Shown here: positions 7,088-12,485 of the stretch, one piece after another
How positions within the stretch are numbered: position 1 is the first letter of the stretch
Layout: each line of letters starts with the position of its first letter
Origin: Bacillota bacterium
Lineage (GTDB): Bacteria; Bacillota; Clostridia; Peptostreptococcales; Anaerovoracaceae
Reading direction: 5' to 3'
Assembly (NCBI GenBank): GCA_016286935.1
Contig: JAEEUO010000008.1
Location: forward strand, 1-12,485
Length of the DNA stretch: 12,485 nucleotides
The notes under the pieces: generated by a model
Seen by the model: the letters and a program-made list of their open reading frames with translations, nothing else
What the model was told of the DNA's origin: nothing
The model's database searches: none
Program-made: the position numbers and the translations under genes

Positions 7088-7121
7088 CCGGTTCATTTCG
7101 CAGCCGGTTCAGACGAACCGG
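7088..7121 (-). repeat. Inverted and direct repeats just before the kinase ribosome-binding site
   Basis: In mRNA order, CCGGTTC (7121-7115) is followed after four bases by GAACCGG (7110-7104) and again by GAACCGG (7094-7088). The two GAACCGG copies belong to a 10-base direct repeat (7102-7111 and 7086-7095). The first arm can pair perfectly over seven bases with either copy, giving two mutually exclusive hairpins. The second copy spans the methyltransferase stop region and ends just before the kinase ribosome-binding site. No T-run follows, so this is not an intrinsic terminator. Any regulatory role is inference. Confidence 0.5.
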
Positions 7122-8289
7122 TCTCCGCGTCCTGTCTGGGCGGACGGAGGCCGTAATACTGATAATAACAGATCTCGAGATTTCCGTTGTAGAGCTTCCG
7201 GCGGCGGTCCGCAGGCTCCTTCCGGAAGCGCTTCTCAAACTCCCTGTCGGACGTGACGAGGTAGAGCGACCACGTCTTCTCGCGGCGGTAGAAGTCGCTG
7301 AGCGCGCGGTAGATCCCGGCGATCTTGTCCTTCTCGCCGATGCGCTCGCCGTAGGGCGGATTCGTGATCATGATGCCGTAGGGCTCCGGTCCTCCCGCCT
7401 TTTCCAGATACGCGTGGAGGTCGGCGATGTCGAGCGTGCGGAAGGTGATGCAGTCGTCGACGCCGGCTTCGCGCGCGTTGATCGCGGCCGCGAGGATGGC
7501 CTCCCGGTCGATGTCGAACGCGCGGATGACGATCCCGTGGTCCTGCTTCACGGCCCGGAAGGCGGCCGTCCGCTCTTCTTTCCAGAGCGCCTTCGGGATC
7601 ACGTCCCATTCCTCTGCGAGGAAGTTCCGCCCGAGGCCGGGCGCGACGTTCTTCGCGATCATCGCCGCCTCGATCGGGATCGTTCCCGACCCGCAGCACG
7701 GATCGACGAGGAGGCGTCCCTCGCGCCAGAACGACAGCTGGACCATCGCCGCCGCGAGCGTTTCCTTGATCGGCGCCGGCACCGTCCGGACGCGGTAGCC
7801 GCGTTTGTGGAGGCCGGGGCCGGTCGTATCGAGCGTCAAAGAGACGCGGTCCTTCAGGATCGAGACCTTGACCGGATACTTCGCGCCCGTCTCGGGAAAC
7901 CGCTCCAGACCGTACGTCTCCTTCATCGATTCGACGATCGCCTTCTTGACGATCGCCTGGCAGTCGGGGACGGAATGGAGCTGGCTCTTGACCGACGATC
8001 CCTCGACCGGGAAGCAGCCGTCCGCCGGGATCCAGTCGGCCCACGGCAGAGCCTTCGTCTGCTGGAAGAGTTCCTCGAACGACAGCGCGGTGAACTCGCC
8101 GATCAGAACGAGCACGCGGTCGGCCGAGCGGAGCCAGAGATTCGAATGGCAAAGCGCCCGTTCATCCCCGGTGTAGAGAATGCGGGCGTCTTCGGAGCGT
8201 ACGATCGGGTAACCGAACGATTCGATCTCACGTTTGACGACGGCCTCCAGGCCGAACGTCGCGGTCGCTATGAGCGTCAGTTTACTCAT
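7093..8289 (-). CDS. THUMP-domain class I SAM-dependent RNA methyltransferase (YpsC/RlmL-like)
   Basis: This is likely a guanine-N2 methyltransferase acting on 23S rRNA, similar to Bacillus YpsC and the N-terminal half of E. coli RlmL. The start MSKLTLIATATFGLEAVVKREI matches the conserved N-terminus of this family, which fixes the ATG. A ferredoxin-like plus THUMP region fills about residues 1-160 (PVEGSSVKSQLHSVPDCQA at 94-112). The Rossmann methyltransferase domain follows: DPCCGSGTIPIEAA (196-209) is the SAM-binding loop, FDIDREA (258-264) is motif II, and NPPYGERIGE (310-319) is the catalytic NPPY motif of amino-nitrogen methylation. The 398-residue length is normal. Its ribosome-binding site is weak (only GGA), and a terminator hairpin ends six bases before the ATG, which is unusual. 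It precedes the kinase by 25 bases and may be co-transcribed with it. Confidence 0.92.
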   Translation of the reverse strand: MSKLTLIATATFGLEAVVKREIESFGYPIVRSEDARILYTGDERALCHSNLWLRSADRVLVLIGEFTALSFEELFQQTKALPWADWIPADGCFPVEGSSVKSQLHSVPDCQAIVKKAIVESMKETYGLERFPETGAKYPVKVSILKDRVSLTLDTTGPGLHKRGYRVRTVPAPIKETLAAAMVQLSFWREGRLLVDPCCGSGTIPIEAAMIAKNVAPGLGRNFLAEEWDVIPKALWKEERTAAFRAVKQDHGIVIRAFDIDREAILAAAINAREAGVDDCITFRTLDIADLHAYLEKAGGPEPYGIMITNPPYGERIGEKDKIAGIYRALSDFYRREKTWSLYLVTSDREFEKRFRKEPADRRRKLYNGNLEICYYQYYGLRPPRQDAETGSSEPAAK

Positions 8290-8295
8290 TTCCGT

Positions 8296-8323
8296 AAAAA
8301 AGCCGGACGGCTGACGTCCGGCT
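8296..8323 (-). terminator. Intrinsic terminator between mreB and the methyltransferase gene
   Basis: On the minus strand a perfect 9-base stem (AGCCGGACG / CGTCCGGCT) with a 5-base loop is followed by T through 8296. It begins 8 bases past the mreB stop codon. It ends only six bases before the methyltransferase ATG, so it closes the mreB unit but also sits inside the leader of the next gene. Confidence 0.88.
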
Positions 8324-8331
8324 GCGTCTGA

Positions 8332-9348
8332 TCAATAGAAGCTGCGGCTCTTTCCGCTGTCGACGCTGCGGAGGAAGTCGATCGAGTTGAGGGCCTTGCC
8401 GGTGCCGAGCGCGACGCACGACTTCGGATCGTCCGCGACGCGCGTCTCGATCCCGGTGCGCTGCTGGATCCGGTCGGTCAGGCCGCGGAGAAGCGCGCCG
8501 CCGCCGGTCAGGACGATACCGGAGTTGGAGATGTCGGCCGCCAGTTCCGGCGGGGTCTGTTCGAGCACGGAGTGGATCGCCTCGCAGATCGTCGAGAGCG
8601 GTTCCTCGAGCGCCTCGAGGAGCTCGCGGGACGTGATCTCGATCGATTTCGGAAGGCCGGTCACGAGGTCGCGGCCGCGGCATTCGTACGCGAGGTTCTC
8701 CTCGAGCGGGAACGCCGTGCCGATCGCGAACTTCATCTCCTCCGCGGTCCGCTCGCCGATGTAGAGCTTGTGTTCCTTGCGCATGTAGCGGATGATCGCG
8801 TCGTCGAACTTGTCGCCCGCGACCTTGACGGACTGGGAGGTGACGATGCCGCCGAGCGCGATGACGGCGATGTCGGTCGTGCCGCCGCCCACGTCGACGA
8901 CCATGATGCCGTTCGGGAGGGTGATGTCAAGGCCGGCGCCGATCGCCGCCGCGACGGGCTCCTCCATGATGTAGACGGACTTGCCGCCCGCTGCGACGGC
9001 CGCTTCGCGTACCGCGCGCTTTTCCACCTCGGTCACGCCCGAGGGGACGCAGATCATGATCTTCGGTTTGAAGAAAGCGCCCGCGCCGACGGTCTTTTTG
9101 ATGAAATACCGGAGCATGCGCTCCGTGATGTCGTAGTCGGAGATGACGCCGTCGCGGAGCGGGCGGATCGCGACGATATTGCCCGGCGTTCTTCCGAGCA
9201 TCTCGCGGGCCTCGCTTCCGACCGCGACGATCTCGTCCGTATCGCGGTTCAGAGCAACGACGGAGGGCTCGTCGAGGACGATGCCCTTGCCTTTCATATA
9301 AACCAGAACGTTCGCCGTTCCGAGGTCGATTCCAACTTCCAGTGCCAT
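8332..9348 (-). CDS. mreB: Rod shape-determining protein MreB/Mbl
   Basis: MreB is a bacterial actin that forms short membrane-bound filaments and directs lateral cell-wall synthesis. All nucleotide-binding blocks are visible: DLGTANVLVY (8-17, phosphate 1), EEPVAAAIGAG (129-139, connecting region), DVGGGTTDIAVIALGG (152-167, phosphate 2), GERTAEEMK (198-206) and TGGGALLRGL (281-290, adenosine). GRTPGNIVAIRPLRDGVISD (52-71) is typical of the MreB/Mbl group. The 338-residue length is normal. The ATG has a GGAAG site 8 bases upstream. No mreC or mreD follows, so this may be an Mbl-like paralogue or simply a separately placed mreB. Its own promoter and terminator make it a single-gene unit. Family identity is secure; MreB versus Mbl cannot be decided here. 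Confidence 0.96.
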   Translation of the reverse strand: MALEVGIDLGTANVLVYMKGKGIVLDEPSVVALNRDTDEIVAVGSEAREMLGRTPGNIVAIRPLRDGVISDYDITERMLRYFIKKTVGAGAFFKPKIMICVPSGVTEVEKRAVREAAVAAGGKSVYIMEEPVAAAIGAGLDITLPNGIMVVDVGGGTTDIAVIALGGIVTSQSVKVAGDKFDDAIIRYMRKEHKLYIGERTAEEMKFAIGTAFPLEENLAYECRGRDLVTGLPKSIEITSRELLEALEEPLSTICEAIHSVLEQTPPELAADISNSGIVLTGGGALLRGLTDRIQQRTGIETRVADDPKSCVALGTGKALNSIDFLRSVDSGKSRSFY

Positions 9349-9408
9349 AGCCGTATCTTCCTTTCGTTTCGTATCGCGTTTCGGGAATGTACTTTCCTGA
9401 ACTCTATT

Positions 9409-9438
9409 ATTATAACGGGGAACCGGTCCTTATTTCAA
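9409..9438 (-). promoter_or_regulatory. Promoter of mreB overlapping the end of the patatin gene
   Basis: On the minus strand TTGAAA (9438-9433) and a perfect TATAAT (9414-9409) are separated by 18 bases. The -35 box is formed by the last two sense codons of the upstream gene (TTG AAA, then TAA). The predicted start near 9402 leaves a leader of about 54 bases before mreB. No terminator was seen between the two genes, so readthrough from the patatin unit could add to mreB expression. Confidence 0.8.
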
Positions 9439-10287
9439 TTCCTTTTTGAGGCCGAAGCGCGCGAGCGTTTCCGTATAGCCGAGGTCGATGTTGCGGCGCG
9501 ACAGCTCGGGGCTGAACAGAAGCGTCGAGCCGAGGTCGCACGACGGCCGGATCGTCATGACCTGGCAGGCGGCGCGGTTCACCGGATGCGTCATGCCGAT
9601 GCCGTGCAGGTCGACGACGACCGCCTCCGTCGCGCCCATCCGGATCGCGAGGTCGACCGGAGCGTTGTCGAAATAGCCGCCGTCGACGTACTCCTGGCCG
9701 TCGATCTTCCACGGCTTCATGCCGGGGAAGAAGGCGCTCGACGCCATCAGGTAGTCGATGAAGTGTTCGCGCGGCATCTCGTTCTTCGTGATCATGACGG
9801 CCTTGAATTCGGGCCACTTCACCGTCACGACGCCCATATCCACCGGGGACGCGTAGACCTTGTCGACGTCGAGGACGCTCTTGATGAGCTCATAGAGCGG
9901 TGTCTGGTCGATGGATTTGTCGGCGAGCGCCTTCTTGATGAGCGTCTTCATCGCTTCGCGCGTCCCGGCTTCCGTCGTGAGATCCGCGTCGATCTGGAGG
10001 TCGAGGATGTTGTCGGTCGTCACCTTCGCCCACATCTCCTCCGCGATCTCGTAATCGCCCGCGGTGATGATCGCCGCGTTCAGCGCGCCGACGGACGTTC
10101 CCGTCACGATGTCGAACTTGTAGCCGATCTCCTCGAGCGCCTTCCACGCGCCGATCTGATAGGCGCCCTTCGCGCCGCCGCCCGCGAGGACGAGCGCGCG
10201 GACGTGGCCCTTCTCCGGGGCTTTCGTGAACTTCAGCGGCGCGGATACGGCGCCGGTCTTTTCCGTTTTTTGCGTTTCTTTGGCCAT
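9430..10287 (-). CDS. Patatin-like phospholipase family protein
   Basis: This is a probable lipid acyl hydrolase using a Ser-Asp dyad. The oxyanion loop GGGAKGAY is at residues 36-43, the nucleophile S65 is in GTSVG (63-67), and the catalytic aspartate D201 is in DGGYFDNAP (201-209). The 285-residue length fits small bacterial patatin proteins. The first 25 or so residues are charged and polar, with no signal peptide or membrane segment, so the protein should be cytoplasmic or peripheral. The ATG is preceded by AAAGGA. The gene starts 47 bases after the U32 gene with no terminator between, so the two are probably co-transcribed. Substrate is unknown; membrane phospholipid turnover is the usual guess. 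The end of the gene contains the mreB -35 box. Confidence 0.92.
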   Translation of the reverse strand: MAKETQKTEKTGAVSAPLKFTKAPEKGHVRALVLAGGGAKGAYQIGAWKALEEIGYKFDIVTGTSVGALNAAIITAGDYEIAEEMWAKVTTDNILDLQIDADLTTEAGTREAMKTLIKKALADKSIDQTPLYELIKSVLDVDKVYASPVDMGVVTVKWPEFKAVMITKNEMPREHFIDYLMASSAFFPGMKPWKIDGQEYVDGGYFDNAPVDLAIRMGATEAVVVDLHGIGMTHPVNRAACQVMTIRPSCDLGSTLLFSPELSRRNIDLGYTETLARFGLKKELK

Positions 10288-10334
10288 AGATGGATTCCTT
10301 TCGGGGTTCCCGCCGTTCCGCGGGGTATTGGTTG

Positions 10335-12461
10335 TCAGAGAAGTTCCCGCCAGTACAGGCCGTTCGTCCTGCGGAAGACGGGAGTCTGTTTCGATTCGAA
10401 CGCCGCGGTCACGGCCGCCGCCGCGTCGGGGCTTTCTATCGTAAAGTACAGTGTCAGGAAATCGACGGGCGGGACCGGCTTATCGGCGATGTAGAGCGGC
10501 ACGCAGTTCAGAAGCTCGCTGTAGCGCTTCCCGCGGCAGATGACCGTGAACGTCTCGCCCTTCCGGTCGACCATCGGCGTGATGCCGGAACAGCCCCTGC
10601 AGCCGTCCTTCGTCCGGGCAGGGCACGCGCGCATCTTCATCAGCGGAAGATATCCGTACGCGAGCATGCCGCGCGGGAGCGTTCCGCCGAGTTTGCGGAT
10701 CCGCGCCGCCGAAGCCTCGAACGTCACGGTCGCGTCCGCGAGGCCGAGCCGTTCGTATTCGGAGAGCGCAACGGAGTTCATGATGTTGAGGTTCGCGCCG
10801 CCGTGGACGGCAAGGCCCGCCTTGCGGCCGATGCGGATCCCGCCGGGATCCTCGGCCAGAACGTCGGTCAGGCCGTTCGCCGCGAGCGCTCCGAGATCGG
10901 CCTCGAGCTTCGGATCGTCCGCCGGGAAGTGGAGCGACGGCAGTTCGCCGATCATCGGGCAGCGCGCCCCGGCGAGGATCCCGGGGTGCTCGAGAAGGAC
11001 GCGAAGCGGAAGGATCGCCGTATAGCGCGACGGATCCTTGGCGCGGCCGAGGACGCGTTCGTACTGGGCGGCCGTTTCGAACCGCAGCCTGAGCTCCGGT
11101 TCCGCGGGGGCGGCATGCGGCCGGAAGAGATCCGGCTCCGCCTTCGGTTCAACGTGTCTGTGGGGCACGATCCGGCTCCGTTCCGCGAGCAGCCGGTCGA
11201 GCGCCTCGCGCCGCATCCGGTTCAGCTCCGCCGCGGGAAGGGAAAGGCCCGTCTCCGCGCCCTCTTCCAGGAACACGCAGTCGAGCTCGCGCAGAAGGAA
11301 CGGCGTGCCGCCCGTCTTTTCGAGCGCCTTCCGGACGGAAGCCTTCGTCAGCGGAACACGCTCCGCGCGTTCGGCCGCCCGCCCCGTCACGGTAACCCAC
11401 CGCTCGCCGTCGGTCGCGGTCAGGACTGTCTCCATCCCGATCCCCGCGGTCAAAGTCAGATCGACGGGGACGGCGGGCGTTTCGCTGCGGTAGAGGCCCG
11501 CCAGTTCGCTTAGGACGTCGGACGCTGCCGTGACGTCCTCCTTCGTCCGGTTGCCGAACATCGAGACGTCGCGCCTTCCGGTGAGGAAGCCGTCCGTAAA
11601 GCCGCTCCGGGAGAAGACGGCGCGGAGCGTCTCCTTCTTCACCGTTCCGCCGCGGTAGGCGTTCACCGCGCCCGCGACGTACTCGGGGCGCTTCATCCGC
11701 CCTTCGATCTTGAACGAGCATACGCCCGCGTCCGCGAGTTCCCGGACGTGGTCGAGATAGCACATATCCTTCAGGGAAAGCGCGTAGCCGCGCCCCTTGC
11801 AGTTGAAATCGAGCCTGCACGGCTGGGCGCAGAGCCCGCGGTTTCCGGACCGTCCGCCGATCATCGACGACAGGTAGCAGCCGCCGGAGAGGCTCATGCA
11901 GTGGGCGCCGTGAACGAACGATTCGAGGTCGAGTTTCGTTCCCTTCGCGACCGTCCGGATCTCGTCGAGGGACAGCTCCCGCGCGAGGACGGCGCGATCG
12001 AATCCCAGCTCGCCGAGCAGACGAATCCCTTCGAGATCGTGGGCCGCCATCTGGGTCGATGCGTGCATCGCGAGCGTCGGGTACTCCTCGCGGACGATCT
12101 TCGCGACGGCGAGGTCCTGGATGATGACGGCGTCGGCGCCGGATTCCGCGACGTCCGCGATCGCCTCGCGCACGCCGTCGAGTTCGTCGTCGCCGACGAT
12201 CGTATTGACCGTCACGTAGACCTTCACGTTGCGCGCGTGGGCGTATTCGACCGCTTCCCGGAGCGTGAACTCCTCGCCGCTTTCCTTCGCGTTCCGTTCG
12301 TTCCCGAAGTTTTCGGCGTTCCGGCGCGCGTTGAAGCCCTTTCCGCCGAGATAGACGGCGTTCGCGCCCGCGCGGACGGCAGCCAGAAGCTGGGCGCGTC
12401 CGCCGACGGGCGCCAGGATCTCGACGCGGTCTTCGATTATCCGATCCGTTCTATCCGACAC
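10335..12461 (-). CDS. U32 family protein (RlhA/TrhP-like, formerly peptidase U32) with long C-terminal half
   Basis: U32 proteins were first called collagenase-like peptidases; studied members (RlhA, TrhP) hydroxylate RNA pyrimidines and carry an Fe-S cluster. The N-terminal TIM-barrel starts EILAPVGGRAQLLAAVRAGA (14-33) and YLGGKGFNAR (37-46). The signature region is ESFVHGAHCMSLSGGC (180-195), then SSMIGGRSGNRGLCAQPCR (198-216), giving cysteines C188, C195, C211 and C215. KIEGRMKRPEYV (251-262) is also typical. The C-terminal half (about 450-700) looks like a second, divergent barrel, with HGGANLNIMNS (553-563) and a further cysteine group C613, C621, C624 and C642. The start is GTG at 12461 with AAAGGAG upstream. 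The frame is open to the window edge, so an earlier start cannot be excluded. Family is certain; the RNA target is inferred. Confidence 0.92.
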   Translation of the reverse strand: MSDRTDRIIEDRVEILAPVGGRAQLLAAVRAGANAVYLGGKGFNARRNAENFGNERNAKESGEEFTLREAVEYAHARNVKVYVTVNTIVGDDELDGVREAIADVAESGADAVIIQDLAVAKIVREEYPTLAMHASTQMAAHDLEGIRLLGELGFDRAVLARELSLDEIRTVAKGTKLDLESFVHGAHCMSLSGGCYLSSMIGGRSGNRGLCAQPCRLDFNCKGRGYALSLKDMCYLDHVRELADAGVCSFKIEGRMKRPEYVAGAVNAYRGGTVKKETLRAVFSRSGFTDGFLTGRRDVSMFGNRTKEDVTAASDVLSELAGLYRSETPAVPVDLTLTAGIGMETVLTATDGERWVTVTGRAAERAERVPLTKASVRKALEKTGGTPFLLRELDCVFLEEGAETGLSLPAAELNRMRREALDRLLAERSRIVPHRHVEPKAEPDLFRPHAAPAEPELRLRFETAAQYERVLGRAKDPSRYTAILPLRVLLEHPGILAGARCPMIGELPSLHFPADDPKLEADLGALAANGLTDVLAEDPGGIRIGRKAGLAVHGGANLNIMNSVALSEYERLGLADATVTFEASAARIRKLGGTLPRGMLAYGYLPLMKMRACPARTKDGCRGCSGITPMVDRKGETFTVICRGKRYSELLNCVPLYIADKPVPPVDFLTLYFTIESPDAAAAVTAAFESKQTPVFRRTNGLYWRELL

Positions 12462-12485
12462 GGGCGGTCGTCTCCTTTCGCGTGA

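Noticed and set aside
7068-7238. N-terminal extension of the kinase to an upstream in-frame start
   Set aside because: It overlaps the methyltransferase 3' end and is Arg/Ser-rich. A strong ribosome-binding site is placed for the GTG at 7067, where the FGGY N-terminus begins.
8323-8380. Promoter-like boxes in the 3' end of mreB (TCGACA with a TTCTAT or TATTGA box)
   Set aside because: Matches to consensus are poor and the spacing is ambiguous at 17-20 bases, so I would not annotate a promoter.
10288-10334. Possible terminator between the U32 and patatin genes
   Set aside because: Only a 5-base CCCGC/GCGGG stem with no T-run is present; it fits chance in a GC-rich leader.
8572-10494. Long plus-strand open frame opposite mreB and the patatin gene
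   Set aside because: It is antisense to genes with intact catalytic motifs and has a repetitive Arg/Asp/Val-rich translation without family likeness.
10290-11513. Plus-strand open frame opposite the U32 gene
   Set aside because: It is a shadow of the U32 coding frame: low complexity, Arg-rich, and no ribosome-binding site of note.

Overview
This 12.5 kb window is bacterial chromosome with high GC (roughly 60% by eye). Every supported gene lies on the minus strand, so transcription runs from high to low coordinates. The gene families (tig-clpP-clpX, MreB/Mbl, a U32 protein with a long C-terminal half, a YpsC/RlmL-type methyltransferase, GtrA) and the strong Shine-Dalgarno sequences fit a high-GC member of the Bacillota, probably a Clostridia-like gut or environmental lineage. 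That placement is inference. No rRNA, tRNA, CRISPR array, insertion sequence, phage gene or attachment site was seen. No gap between genes exceeds about 170 bases.

Reading in the direction of transcription: (1) 12461-9430 holds a two-domain U32-family protein (Fe-S, RlhA/TrhP-like) followed by a cytoplasmic patatin-like hydrolase. (2) 9438-8296 is mreB as a single-gene unit, with its own near-consensus promoter starting inside the patatin stop region and a strong intrinsic terminator. (3) 8289-2522 is a five-gene run: a THUMP/RNA methyltransferase, then an FGGY sugar kinase, a class II aldolase, a GtrA-like membrane protein and a class III (GSA-aminomutase-like) aminotransferase. The last four overlap or nearly overlap at ATGA-type junctions, and the run ends at an intrinsic terminator. 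(4) 2521-1 is the protein-quality-control operon tig-clpP-clpX, starting from a clear sigma-A/70 promoter that abuts the preceding terminator. clpX is cut by the window edge.

The housekeeping parts are ordinary: trigger factor folds nascent chains, ClpXP degrades proteins, MreB guides wall synthesis, and the methyltransferase and U32 protein probably modify rRNA or tRNA. The accessory part is the kinase-aldolase-GtrA-aminotransferase cassette. Its tight coupling implies one pathway in which a ketose or polyol is phosphorylated and cleaved, a carbonyl compound is aminated, and a membrane protein of the polyprenyl-sugar type takes part. I do not recognise this as a named pathway and its substrate cannot be read from sequence.

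Other notable points are a 51-residue Lys/Ala/Pro tail on trigger factor, a degenerate half-domain repeat in the aldolase, and a terminator hairpin placed six bases before the methyltransferase start codon.
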